From assembly GCA_028723425.1 (NCBI GenBank), contig JAQYEZ010000030.1, positions 1 through 55,515 of the forward strand: a stretch of DNA of 55,515 bases, written 5' to 3'. Origin of the DNA: Peptoniphilaceae bacterium (GTDB lineage: Bacteria; Bacillota; Clostridia; Tissierellales; Peptoniphilaceae). Numbering within the stretch: position 1 is the first letter of the stretch; each line of letters begins with the position of its first letter. The notes beneath the pieces were generated by a model that did not search any database, was not told where the DNA came from, and saw nothing but the letters and a program-made list of their open reading frames with translations. The translations under genes and the position numbers were made by a program. Shown here in pieces: positions 9,028-17,803 of this stretch.

Positions 9028-11751
9028 CTAATTTTCTCCCAAAGCTGGGTAGTTAAAATACTTATTATTTGCGTCTTGATCTTTAACTTGATAGTAAATT
9101 AAACTGTTTAATTCTTTATCTCTTTCCAAAAATGTTTGGTCATTTCTTACGTCATTTCCATCTTTGTCTAGAATAAATCTTGTTGTAATTATCGGATAAT
9201 CCTTCATCATATCAAGTAGATAATTCTCGTAAGCACTTGTCTTTATTCCTTTTGCCTTGCTAAATAGATATGGTGCAAGGTAGTTTAGTGATATGTTTAC
9301 ATTTTCTTGTTCTTCTATATCGTAGTTTGCCCAGATAGTAAGAGGTGTTTTGTAAGCTTGTAAGTCAGTATAGTTATTTTCTCCATAAGCAATATCCAAG
9401 AAATATGAATATATTGATGGTTGGTGATCTCCAAAGATACAAATAATTGTTGGCTCATCATAGGAACTGAAGTAATTAACCAATTTTTTAAAATCTTTAT
9501 CGGAAAGGTCTACAAGGTTTATATATTCTTCAGCGCTAGGGTTTAGGCCTTCATGACCTATGATTTTAACATCTCCTTCTTTATAAGATCCTATATAAGC
9601 ACCATGGTTTTGCATGGAAACCAAATATGCAAATAAGGGATTATTTTTTGACTTGGCTTTCTTTTCCTCAAATTGCTTAATAATATTATTATAAGCTGAC
9701 TCATCTGAGACATATGAATGAACGTATTTGGCATCTTGATAATCATCTATGAAAGAAGTATTTTCAAAGCCTAAGTTTGGCCAAACCTCTTGACGAGAGT
9801 AATTTGTTGGCTTATTAGGATGGCTAATCCAAGTATCATAGCCTTGGTTTTTCAAAATGCGGCCAATAGATGTGTGTCCATTTTTAACATATTGTTGGAA
9901 AGGATAAGCTCCTGCTGGGAAGAAAGCTAAAGGTAGAGAAGTTAAAACTTCAAATTCTGAGTTAACTGTACCTCCTCCCAAAACTGACATATAGGCAAAA
10001 CCTTGAATAGTATTTTCTTTTAAACTCCTTGTATATTCCAAAGGATTTTTTGTTAGTTTTAGATTGCCTTGTCCATAATAATCAGCCAATGATTCTGATT
10101 GGATAATTATGATGTTTGGTTTCTTTTCTTCTTGTTTTTTATTATTATTTGCTGTTAAATTTGTATCTTTATTATTTGAATTGCTAGCTAATAAACTTTC
10201 ATTTTTTCTTTCTTCATCAGTCATTTGAGTTTCTCTAAGATTTTTTAAGCCTTCTTTACTTTCGGAAGAAATACTATTTAGTTGATCTTTGCCCTTATAA
10301 TACTTATCTAAGGTTTTTTCTACCTTTGCTTGATCATAGCCTTCTGGAGCTGTAATAAGTTGCTTTACCGTAATCCTATAGAACGAATAAGGTGCTCCTT
10401 CTACATAATAAGTTCTAGAAGGTCTCCATAAGTTTACCCCAACTGTCACTTGATTCAAAAAGAAATTTGCAGAAACAATTATAGATACTGCTAGGACTGC
10501 TGTAAATGAACCAAGGCCTACTAGATATCTCTTTTTGGTTATCTCTATCTTTCCAGGATTAACTGATCTTATAATCATTAGCCACATTATACCTAAGGCA
10601 AAGGATGAAATAGCCATACCATTAAACTCAATTACTGTATTTGATGCAACATCGGCTGCAACTCCCAATGAGCCTAAAAATGCAGGTATTAAGGGTGAAT
10701 CTCTTAATATCATCAAGAAGTCATTTGATAAACCAAATATTAATGATACTATTACTACAACAATCATAGATGATCTTTTGTATCTTATGATAAAGTATAC
10801 AAAAAGTTGTACCAAGATTAAGATAAATGAATTTATCAAAACATAGATAGGTTCCATGCTCAAAATATTAGGATTATAGCATGATTCTAATATTAAAAAT
10901 GATATTAGAGGGTTAATAATAAATATAAACCAAGTAAACTTATTCATATGCTTATATTCATTTACAGTTAATGTCCTAATTCCCAATGATACGAAGAAGA
11001 TGAACAAAATGAAGCTGAATATATCATTTTTTGTCATCAAAGCATCAAACAAACTTAAATATGAGCCTTCTATCATAAAGTTGTTTAAGACATAAAAGCC
11101 TAAACTTCCCAAAATTAAGATTACTATATTAGAACTATAAGGTTTTATAAGGCCTAAAACAGATTTTAAATTAATCTTATCTAATTTGTTGATTTTTTTA
11201 ATAAAATCATTTAAGAATATAGATAAAAAGATTACACTTATGGCTAAAACTAGAAATTGTCCTATTATTGATAACCAAGAAGAATATCTAACATCTTGTT
11301 CAAAGACTGTTTGACGGCTATTGGCTAAAAGTTCAATATTCATTTTTTCTTGATATGTAATCATGGCATTAGAATATTGAGGACCTGCTGCAAATCTTAT
11401 TCTTAAATTAGTTGATAAAAGCGACTTATCGGCCTTTAATTTTACTTCATTGCCTTTAGAGTAACCATCAGAAAGAATTGGATAGCCATTAGTAGTTATT
11501 TGAGATTTTGACCAACCTTTTAGGTCTAAATCGTTTATATCGACAAGTTCATCGCCTTTATATATAGATAATATTTTAAAGCCATCAGCATCTTTGCTTA
11601 CTGGTTCTTCTTGTGAAATAGTAATATATTGGTCATCAAAGATGTTAAAACCTAGTTTGTCAATTTTTAAAGCTAAGATTGTAACAATGATTAAGGAGAT
11701 GATGACTGAAACTAGTGTTGTTTTATTAATTTTTTTATATTTATTTATAAT
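9028..11751 (-). CDS. LTA-synthase-family sulfatase-fold membrane enzyme with non-canonical start
   Basis: This enzyme probably transfers glycerol- or other phospho-alcohol groups from phospholipid to a surface polymer. After several N-terminal membrane helices come the extracytoplasmic alkaline-phosphatase-like motifs IIIIQSESLADYYG, GGGTVNSEFEVLTSL (catalytic Thr), the WISHPNKPTNYSR region and CIFGDHQPS. The first in-frame ATG (11364) would begin in the middle of a soluble loop. The frame is open without a stop for about 130 more codons and adds a membrane helix (TTLVSVIISLIIVTILALKI). It reaches a perfect AGGAGG at 11762-11757, with only ATT (11754, 11751) or ATA (11748) as possible starts. 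An in-frame TAG lies just upstream. I take the ATT at 11751 (907 aa). The exact codon is uncertain; a mutated ATG or a base-call error is possible. Confidence 0.82.
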   Translation of the reverse strand: MINKYKKINKTTLVSVIISLIIVTILALKIDKLGFNIFDDQYITISQEEPVSKDADGFKILSIYKGDELVDINDLDLKGWSKSQITTNGYPILSDGYSKGNEVKLKADKSLLSTNLRIRFAAGPQYSNAMITYQEKMNIELLANSRQTVFEQDVRYSSWLSIIGQFLVLAISVIFLSIFLNDFIKKINKLDKINLKSVLGLIKPYSSNIVILILGSLGFYVLNNFMIEGSYLSLFDALMTKNDIFSFILFIFFVSLGIRTLTVNEYKHMNKFTWFIFIINPLISFLILESCYNPNILSMEPIYVLINSFILILVQLFVYFIIRYKRSSMIVVVIVSLIFGLSNDFLMILRDSPLIPAFLGSLGVAADVASNTVIEFNGMAISSFALGIMWLMIIRSVNPGKIEITKKRYLVGLGSFTAVLAVSIIVSANFFLNQVTVGVNLWRPSRTYYVEGAPYSFYRITVKQLITAPEGYDQAKVEKTLDKYYKGKDQLNSISSESKEGLKNLRETQMTDEERKNESLLASNSNNKDTNLTANNNKKQEEKKPNIIIIQSESLADYYGQGNLKLTKNPLEYTRSLKENTIQGFAYMSVLGGGTVNSEFEVLTSLPLAFFPAGAYPFQQYVKNGHTSIGRILKNQGYDTWISHPNKPTNYSRQEVWPNLGFENTSFIDDYQDAKYVHSYVSDESAYNNIIKQFEEKKAKSKNNPLFAYLVSMQNHGAYIGSYKEGDVKIIGHEGLNPSAEEYINLVDLSDKDFKKLVNYFSSYDEPTIICIFGDHQPSIYSYFLDIAYGENNYTDLQAYKTPLTIWANYDIEEQENVNISLNYLAPYLFSKAKGIKTSAYENYLLDMMKDYPIITTRFILDKDGNDVRNDQTFLERDKELNSLIYYQVKDQDANNKYFNYPALGEN

Positions 11752-11855
11752 AATCGCCTCCTATTAATTAAAATATATTTTTACTCTTTTCTTCATATAT
11801 TATATCTTGTTAAAATAGATATTAAATTTTTGTAAAATCCCTACTTAACATTGAT

Positions 11856-11883
11856 ATTATATCACATCTTGCGTGTAAAACAA
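11856..11883 (-). promoter_or_regulatory. Promoter of the LTA-synthase-like operon
   Basis: TTGTTT (11883-11878), 16 bp, TATAAT (11861-11856) on the minus strand, with TGA in front of the -10 giving an extended -10 (TGATATAAT). It leaves a leader of about 100 nt before the AGGAGG. Confidence 0.6.
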
Positions 11884-11892
11884 GCTTTCTGT

Positions 11893-11921
11893 TTGCTTAT
11901 CAATGTTATTTTTGATATAAT
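11893..11921 (+). promoter_or_regulatory. Promoter of the PLP decarboxylase gene
   Basis: TTGCTT (11893-11898), a 17-bp spacer and TATAAT (11916-11921), again with the extended form TGATATAAT. It is divergent from the LTA-synthase promoter. Confidence 0.7.
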
Positions 11922-11946
11922 TTTTTGAAAGTTAAAGGAGGTTTCG

Positions 11947-13290
11947 ATGTTAATTGAAAAGTTAGATAAATATTTGGATGAAGGTTATTATCCTTTCCAT
12001 ATGCCAGCTCACAAAAGAAACAAAACTTTATTAAATGTAAACCTACCTTATGACAGGGATTTAACTGAGATAAGAGATTTTGACAACTTAAATAAGCCTA
12101 AATCTATTTTTGTTACTATGGAAAATATTTTGGCAAAAATATATAAGGCAAAAGAAGCCATTATTTCAACTAACGGATCCACTTGTGGCATACTCGCAAC
12201 AATTAGAAGTTTAAGTAAAAAAAATAAGAAAATTCTTATTTCTAGATTTGCCCACAAGTCTGTTTATAATGCCATTGAACTTTTTAAGTTAGAAGTTGAT
12301 TATATAGAAAGCTTTACAAACGAATATGGCCTAATTTCTGATATAAATTATGATGATTTAAAAAATAAGCTTAAAGACAATACCTATGCCTTTGTCATGG
12401 TCACTTCCCCTACTTATGAGGGCTATTTGCTTGATTTAAATAGGATCCATAAGCTTTGCAAAAAATATAATACACCCTTAGTAGTTGATATGGCACATGG
12501 GTCTCATATCCATTTATACCAAGACTATAATAAATATTTTTCCTATGATCTTGCCATTACTTCCTTTCACAAAAATCTCTCTGCCCTTACCCCTGCAGCG
12601 GCTGTCCTAATTAATAATAATAAGCTTGATATAAAAGAAATTAGAAGAAATATGGCCATATTTCAAACTTCTTCTCCTTCATATATAATTTGTCAGTCTA
12701 TAGATGATATGATTTCTTCTCATCCTAAGTTTCCTATTTTAAAAGAAAATTTAGATATAAATCTTGACTTACTCTATAAGATAAAGCTTAATAACTTAGA
12801 ATTTATAAATGATCCTAAAAAAGATAAGACAAAAATTCTAATATCTACACAAAAGACAAATATAAGTGCCTATAAGCTTAGAGATCTCTTATATGAAAAA
12901 AAGATAGAAATAGAAATGGCACAAGCCTCATATGTTTTATTGATTGCTAGTATCTTTGATAAAAAAGAAGGCTTTGACCGATTAAAAAATGCCCTAGAAG
13001 CTATCGATAAAAACTTAAAATATGGCCATAATAACTTTACATTAAAAAATATTTTACCTAATAGAAAGATGAAAATTTCAGAAGCCATGGAAAAAGAAAA
13101 AAAATTGGTTGAAATTTCTGATGCTAAGGGAAAAATCTGTGGTCAATACATTTACTCCTATCCACCAGGCATTCCTTTGCTAGTACCGGGTGAAGTTTTT
13201 GATAGGGATTTGATAAAGGAACTTTCTTATATAAGTGAAATCGGAGGCAACCTTTCTTACGATAATGGCAAGGTTCTTATAGTAAATTGA
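11947..13290 (+). CDS. Orn/Lys/Arg decarboxylase family protein (PLP-dependent, short YaaO/SpeA type)
   Basis: This is a fold-type I PLP enzyme that would decarboxylate lysine, ornithine or arginine to a diamine. Family landmarks are the opening PFHMPAHKRNK, the GSTCGILATI cofactor-phosphate region, VVDMAHGSH with the PLP-ring Asp near 181, and the Schiff-base lysine in ITSFHKNLSALTPA at about residue 209. At 447 residues it is the short Gram-positive form without the N-terminal wing domain. The ATG follows AAAGGAGGT. The substrate cannot be read from sequence. It is the first of three plus-strand genes, and its TGA stop overlaps the -35 box of the next gene. Confidence 0.9.
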   Translation: MLIEKLDKYLDEGYYPFHMPAHKRNKTLLNVNLPYDRDLTEIRDFDNLNKPKSIFVTMENILAKIYKAKEAIISTNGSTCGILATIRSLSKKNKKILISRFAHKSVYNAIELFKLEVDYIESFTNEYGLISDINYDDLKNKLKDNTYAFVMVTSPTYEGYLLDLNRIHKLCKKYNTPLVVDMAHGSHIHLYQDYNKYFSYDLAITSFHKNLSALTPAAAVLINNNKLDIKEIRRNMAIFQTSSPSYIICQSIDDMISSHPKFPILKENLDINLDLLYKIKLNNLEFINDPKKDKTKILISTQKTNISAYKLRDLLYEKKIEIEMAQASYVLLIASIFDKKEGFDRLKNALEAIDKNLKYGHNNFTLKNILPNRKMKISEAMEKEKKLVEISDAKGKICGQYIYSYPPGIPLLVPGEVFDRDLIKELSYISEIGGNLSYDNGKVLIVN

Positions 13291-13315
13291 CAGCAAGAAT
13301 ATAATTTGATATCAT
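13287..13315 (+). promoter_or_regulatory. Strong promoter of scfA
   Basis: A perfect TTGACA (13287-13292), a 17-bp spacer and TATCAT (13310-13315) preceded by TGA. The -35 box includes the TGA stop codon of the upstream decarboxylase gene. Confidence 0.7.
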
Positions 13316-13350
13316 TTTATTTGAAATAACAATTTATAAAGGAGCAAATA

Positions 13351-13500
13351 ATGAAAAGAATCGTTACTTTAAATACAAGAAATTTACATAAAAGCAAAAA
13401 AAATGGTGGATGTGGTGAATGCCAAACATCTTGTCAATCAGCTTGTAAGACAAGTTGTGGGGTTGCAAACCAAGAATGTGTAAATCCAAAAACAAAATAA
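13351..13500 (+). CDS. scfA: SCIFF ranthipeptide precursor (six cysteines in forty-five)
   Basis: This 49-residue peptide contains exactly six cysteines, at 21, 24, 28, 32, 36 and 43, in the pattern GGCGECQTSCQSACKTSC characteristic of SCIFF precursors. Its N-terminal leader starts MKRIVTLNTR, also family-typical. The radical-SAM maturase immediately downstream is expected to install Cys thioether cross-links. SCIFF is among the most widely conserved ribosomally made peptides of Clostridia; a signalling role has been proposed, but the physiological function is not settled. AAAGGAGC precedes the ATG. A terminator starts at its stop codon, so the peptide mRNA should be far more abundant than the maturase mRNA. 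Confidence 0.95.
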   Translation: MKRIVTLNTRNLHKSKKNGGCGECQTSCQSACKTSCGVANQECVNPKTK

Positions 13501-13522
13501 GGGTTTGAGCCCTTATTTTTTT
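13494..13522 (+). terminator. Terminator/attenuator between scfA and scfB
   Basis: ATAAGGG-TTTGAG-CCCTTAT (7-bp stem) followed by a T run. The scfA TAA stop is inside the stem. No convincing -35 box lies between it and scfB, so scfB is probably expressed by read-through. Confidence 0.88.
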
Positions 13523-13567
13523 GTGTTATTATATTATAGTAATTTAATACAGTTTAAAGGAGAATTA

Positions 13568-14959
13568 ATGATACACAAATATAAAGCTAAAGGATTTAAT
13601 ATAGTCCTTGATATATACAGCGGATCTATTCATCTTGTAGATGATCTTACATATGATATCATAGACTTATTTGAAGATAATGATAAGTCTTACATAAAAA
13701 AAGCAATAAAATCAAAATACAAGATCTCAGATTGCGAATTTGAAGAAGCTTATAGCGAAGTTTACGATTTAAAAGAAGAAAATCTTCTTTTCTCAGAGGA
13801 TGCTTACAAGGACATAGTAATAGATGCAAAAAATAGGCCAACTTCTTTGAAGGCCCTTTGTTTAAATGTTGCTCATACTTGCAATCTTTCCTGTGAATAT
13901 TGCTTTGCCAAAGGAGGAAAATACCAAGGAGAAGATGCTCTTATGACTATGGATGTAGCCAAAAAGGCTATTGATTTCTTGATAGCTGAGTCTTCTAATC
14001 ACCATAACCTTGATATTGACTTTTTTGGTGGAGAGCCACTATTAAATTGGAATTTAGTTAAAGAAACTGTAGCCTATGCCAAAAGTAAGGAAAAATTATA
14101 TAACAAAAAATTCAATTTTACCCTAACAACAAATGGTCTTTTACTCGATGATGAAAAAATTGATTTTTTAAATGAAAACATGAAAAATGTTGTCCTATCT
14201 TTGGATGGCAGAAAAGAAAAACATGATCATTTTAGAAAAACTTTAAATGGTAAGGGATCTTTTGATTTGGTAGTTCCAAAATTCCAAAACTTTGTAAAAA
14301 AACGTGGTGACAAGGAATACTACATAAGAGGAACTTTCACTGCAAATAATCTTGATTTTACAGAAGATATCAAAACTTATCTTGATCTTGGTTTTAAAAG
14401 GACCTCCTTAGAACCAGTAGTAGGAAATCCAAATTCTGATTTTTCTTTAAAAGAAAAAGATCTGCCTACAATTTTTGATCAATATGAAAAATTGGCAGAT
14501 ATGCTTATAGAAGGCATTGATAATAATGATAAATTTATCTTCTACCATTATATGATTGACCTGGACAATGGACCATGTGTGTATAAAAGGATAGCTGGTT
14601 GTGGATCTGGTACAGAATATATGGCAGTGACACCAAATGGAGAACTTTATCCTTGCCACCAATTTGTGGGAAACAAAGACTTTAAAATAGGAGATCTTAA
14701 TAGTGGTATAAAAAGATATGACTTAATAGAAAATTTTAAGGGTTGCAATGCCTACTCAAGAAAAGAATGCCAAGCTTGTTGGGCAAAATTATATTGTTCT
14801 GGTGGTTGTGCAGCAAACTCCTATAATGCAACAGGTTCTATAAATGGAGTTTATGACTACCAATGCAAAATATTTAGAAAAAGAATAGAGATGGCCATAG
14901 CTGTAAAAATCTATGAATTTGTGAAAAATTCACAAAATCAAGAAAAAGTTTTAGCTTAG
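13568..14959 (+). CDS. scfB: SCIFF radical SAM maturase with SPASM-type domain (CteB-like)
   Basis: This enzyme forms Cys thioether cross-links in the SCIFF peptide by radical SAM chemistry. An N-terminal peptide-recognition (RRE-like) domain covers about 1-90. The radical SAM cluster motif CNLSCEYC (CX3CX2C) has Cys at 105, 109 and 112. GGEPLL is the SAM-binding glycine motif. A Cys-rich SPASM/twitch region (about 345-445) includes CVYKRIAGCGSGTEYMAVT and CQACWAKLYCSGGC, expected to bind auxiliary [4Fe-4S] clusters. The ATG at 13568 follows AAAGGAGA; a longer frame starting with TTG at 13505 would begin within the terminator and is rejected. Partner is scfA, 67 bp upstream. Confidence 0.95.
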   Translation: MIHKYKAKGFNIVLDIYSGSIHLVDDLTYDIIDLFEDNDKSYIKKAIKSKYKISDCEFEEAYSEVYDLKEENLLFSEDAYKDIVIDAKNRPTSLKALCLNVAHTCNLSCEYCFAKGGKYQGEDALMTMDVAKKAIDFLIAESSNHHNLDIDFFGGEPLLNWNLVKETVAYAKSKEKLYNKKFNFTLTTNGLLLDDEKIDFLNENMKNVVLSLDGRKEKHDHFRKTLNGKGSFDLVVPKFQNFVKKRGDKEYYIRGTFTANNLDFTEDIKTYLDLGFKRTSLEPVVGNPNSDFSLKEKDLPTIFDQYEKLADMLIEGIDNNDKFIFYHYMIDLDNGPCVYKRIAGCGSGTEYMAVTPNGELYPCHQFVGNKDFKIGDLNSGIKRYDLIENFKGCNAYSRKECQACWAKLYCSGGCAANSYNATGSINGVYDYQCKIFRKRIEMAIAVKIYEFVKNSQNQEKVLA

Positions 14960-14968
14960 TAATTAAAT

Positions 14969-15021
14969 TAAAAAATAGGAATAAGCTTTATTTTACTATA
15001 AAAGTCTAATCCTATTTTTTA
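14969..15021. terminator. Bidirectional terminator between scfB and comF
   Basis: The complementary arms AAAAAATAGGA (14970-14980) and TCCTATTTTTT (15010-15020) enclose a 29-nt loop with a smaller inner stem. A-runs and T-runs flank both sides. It serves the converging scfB (+) and comF (-) genes. Confidence 0.75.
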
Positions 15022-15651
15022 TTTTACCTTATGAGATGAAGAAAGAGCTAAAATTTTAATTTGACTTGGCTTACATTTTTCCAAAACTCTTATCATTTCT
15101 CTTACAGTATTGCCAGAAGTAATTATGTCATCAAAAATCAAAATCTTCTTACCAGTCAAGTCTTCATGACAGGAAAAAGCTCCCCTTAGATTTTTTTGTC
15201 TATCTTCCAAGGATAAGCTATGTTGAACTTTAGTTTCCTTAATTTTTTTAAAGGAGTCTAAATATCTCATCTTATTTTTTTCTACAAAATAATCTGTTAT
15301 AAGCCTTATATGGTCAAAGCCTCTCCTGTTAAGTGTAGATTTTGAACTAGGAGCTGGCAAGATATAATCAAAATCAAAAGAAAGGTCTTTAGAGTTTTTT
15401 ATATAAAATTCCACCAAAGATCCAAAGACCCTATAAAGAGAAGTATTTCTATTAAATTTGTAAGATCCTATCATATTTGCCATAAATTTGTTATAAAAAT
15501 AAATTGCATAAGCATCATAGCCATCTATTTTAAAATTATTGTCTACCAAGTCAAGTTTGGATAAGCAAGAATCACAGAGGAAAAATCTTGAAATTTCTTC
15601 GCTTTTACAAGAGTAGCATATATTTTTATCAAGAAATAAAAAATCAATCAT
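15019..15651 (-). CDS. comF: ComF family phosphoribosyltransferase-like protein
   Basis: This 210-residue protein has an N-terminal zinc ribbon (CYSC near 13 and CDSC near 28) and a C-terminal type I phosphoribosyltransferase fold. The PRPP-like loop is KKILIFDDIITSGNTVREM near 170-187, preceded by LPAPSSKSTLNRRGFDHI. ComFC proteins take part in natural transformation and bind single-stranded DNA-processing partners; their catalytic activity is unclear. The gene overlaps the 3' end of recD2 by 8 bp and is its partner in the transcription unit, which supports a DNA-processing role. No other competence gene is in the window, so competence is not demonstrated. Confidence 0.9.
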   Translation of the reverse strand: MIDFLFLDKNICYSCKSEEISRFFLCDSCLSKLDLVDNNFKIDGYDAYAIYFYNKFMANMIGSYKFNRNTSLYRVFGSLVEFYIKNSKDLSFDFDYILPAPSSKSTLNRRGFDHIRLITDYFVEKNKMRYLDSFKKIKETKVQHSLSLEDRQKNLRGAFSCHEDLTGKKILIFDDIITSGNTVREMIRVLEKCKPSQIKILALSSSHKVK

Positions 15652-17803
15652 CCAAAACCTCCCCCATTTCTTTTATCCAATAAGTTAGGTTGGTATTTCT
15701 TTTTGATGTAGATGAGTTATCTATCATTTGCTTTAATATTCTTTTTTCTCCCAAAAGAATAAGAAGTTTTTTGGCCCTAGTAACGCCAGTATAAAGCAGA
15801 TTTCTATTTAAAAGCATAAATGATGCTTGCATCATTGGTATAACAACACAATCAAACTCTGATCCTTGTGATTTGTGGATGGTGATAGCATAAGAAAGAT
15901 CCAAATCCTTGATATCTTCTCTTTTATAATTAACCAAAGTCCCATCATAAAATTTAACCCTTAGTTTTTCCTCATCTTTATCTATATCATCTATTATTCC
16001 TATATCTCCATTATAGATTCCATCAGCTACTTGTCCAAAGTTATTTATAGGCTCAAGGTCATAATTATTTCTAATTTGCATAACCTTATCTCCTTTTTTA
16101 AAAATTTTTTTATTAAATTCTAAAAAATTAGGGTTACTATTTAATTCTTTTTGTAAGATAGCATTTATAGCTTCTACGCCCCAAGCTGATTTTTTGGTTG
16201 GAGAAAGAATTTGTATGTCATTAATTGGGTCAAGCTTATAGTAGGAAGGTAGTCTTTTGGTAACTAGGTCTATAAGTTTTTCTTTAAAATTTTTGGGATT
16301 GGCATCGATAAAGAAGAAATCTTTTTCTGCTTGATTTAATAGAGGATATATTCCTTGATTTATCCTATGAGCATTTACTACAATATTTGATTCGCCTGCT
16401 TGTCTAAAAATTTTATCTAGCCTAACATTTTCTATATCTGATTCTAAAATATCCTTTAAAACATTGCCAGGTCCTACACTAGGCAATTGATTGCTATCTC
16501 CTACTAGGATTAAAGCTGTTTTTAAAGATAAAGCCTTTAATAAATTATTCATCAAGTATATATCTACCATAGATACTTCATCTACTATCAAATAGTCTAT
16601 CTGTAGTGGATTTTCTTGATTATATTCTGCTAAGTTTTCATCTGGCTTCATTCCAATTAACCTATGTATAGTATAGGCTTCTTGATCTGTTGACTCTTGA
16701 ATTCTCTTTGCAGCCCTACCAGTAGGAGCAGCAAGTTTATATGAAAGATCATTATCATCAAGTATTTTGGTTATAGCTTTAATAATTGTAGTTTTCCCAG
16801 TTCCAGGGCCCCCTGTTATAACTAGAAGCATATTTTCAAAGGCTTTATTTATAGCTTGCACTTGCCCATCCGAAAAACCGTCAAGTTTTTCTTTTATCTT
16901 AACACAAAATCTATATTCTTCCTTCTTTAGACAAGAAAGTTGCATAGCCACAGACTTTTCTGCCTTAAAAATATTGTATAAGTAGATATAAGTTTCAGAT
17001 TCAATTTGTATACTAATAATTTTTTTCTTTACTATATCTTCCTCAATCACTTCTTTAATTTTTTCTTTATCCACATTCAGTAATTCAAAAGTCTTTTCTA
17101 TCAAATACTTCTCTTCTACAGTGCAATGGCCATTGTATTCAGCTTCTCTATTTAAAATGTAAGTAATTGCCGCAGATATCCTAAATTTTGAGTCTGATTG
17201 AATTTGCATATTTTTTGCTATAGTATCTGCCACAACAAAGCCTATGCCCTTTATATCTTCTACTAGCTTATAAGGGTTTGTTTTTACTAATTCTATAGTA
17301 GATGATTTGTATTTATTATAAATTTTCATTGCCAAATTATAGGAAATACCTAAACTTTGAAGATAAAGTAAGCTTTCTCTTGAATCTCTTAAATCTAGAG
17401 TGGATAATTTGATAGATTCTAATTTCTTTTTCCCAATGCCAGGAATTTTTAATAGTTTTTCTGGTCTATCAAATACAACATCTATAGCCTTATCTTTAAA
17501 TTCATCATATAAAAGTTCTGCTGTCTTTTTTCCTATGCCTACTATTGAACCTGATGATAAAAATTTTATTATGGCTTTTTTACCTTCTGGCTTTTTTAAA
17601 GCAATCGAACTTACTTGTATTTGCTCTCCATAAGTCTTATGATAAATAAGCTCTCCTTCTATGATTACATTATCACCTACATTAAAAGAAGGCATAATAC
17701 CCGTACATGTTATATCTCCATCAGAGGTATTTATGCTTAAAACACTGTAACCATTTTCTTGATTTCGATAAATTGTGTTGGTTATTATGCCTTCAAATTT
17801 CAT
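15644..17803 (-). CDS. recD2: ATP-dependent 5'-3' DNA helicase RecD2
   Basis: This is an SF1B helicase of the RecD2 class (719 residues), which works without RecB or RecC in replication-fork and repair functions. An OB-fold-like N-terminal domain (FEGIITNTIYRNQENGYSV) is followed by helix-hairpin-helix segments (LLKIPGIGKKKL and GIGFVVADTIA). Helicase motif I is VITGGPGTGKTTII near 330, motif II is VDEVSMVD, and motif III is LILVGDSNQLPSVGPG. The C-terminal SH3/UvrD-like part contains AITIHKSQGSEFDCVVIP. It starts at the stop codon of murA (1-bp overlap) and overlaps comF by 8 bp, so translation is probably coupled. Confidence 0.95.
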   Translation of the reverse strand: MKFEGIITNTIYRNQENGYSVLSINTSDGDITCTGIMPSFNVGDNVIIEGELIYHKTYGEQIQVSSIALKKPEGKKAIIKFLSSGSIVGIGKKTAELLYDEFKDKAIDVVFDRPEKLLKIPGIGKKKLESIKLSTLDLRDSRESLLYLQSLGISYNLAMKIYNKYKSSTIELVKTNPYKLVEDIKGIGFVVADTIAKNMQIQSDSKFRISAAITYILNREAEYNGHCTVEEKYLIEKTFELLNVDKEKIKEVIEEDIVKKKIISIQIESETYIYLYNIFKAEKSVAMQLSCLKKEEYRFCVKIKEKLDGFSDGQVQAINKAFENMLLVITGGPGTGKTTIIKAITKILDDNDLSYKLAAPTGRAAKRIQESTDQEAYTIHRLIGMKPDENLAEYNQENPLQIDYLIVDEVSMVDIYLMNNLLKALSLKTALILVGDSNQLPSVGPGNVLKDILESDIENVRLDKIFRQAGESNIVVNAHRINQGIYPLLNQAEKDFFFIDANPKNFKEKLIDLVTKRLPSYYKLDPINDIQILSPTKKSAWGVEAINAILQKELNSNPNFLEFNKKIFKKGDKVMQIRNNYDLEPINNFGQVADGIYNGDIGIIDDIDKDEEKLRVKFYDGTLVNYKREDIKDLDLSYAITIHKSQGSEFDCVVIPMMQASFMLLNRNLLYTGVTRAKKLLILLGEKRILKQMIDNSSTSKRNTNLTYWIKEMGEVLDD

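Noticed and set aside
13505..13567. Longer start of the SCIFF maturase with TTG at 13505
   Set aside because: The extra segment lies in the terminator and leader; AAAGGAGA precedes the ATG at 13568 and the family begins there.
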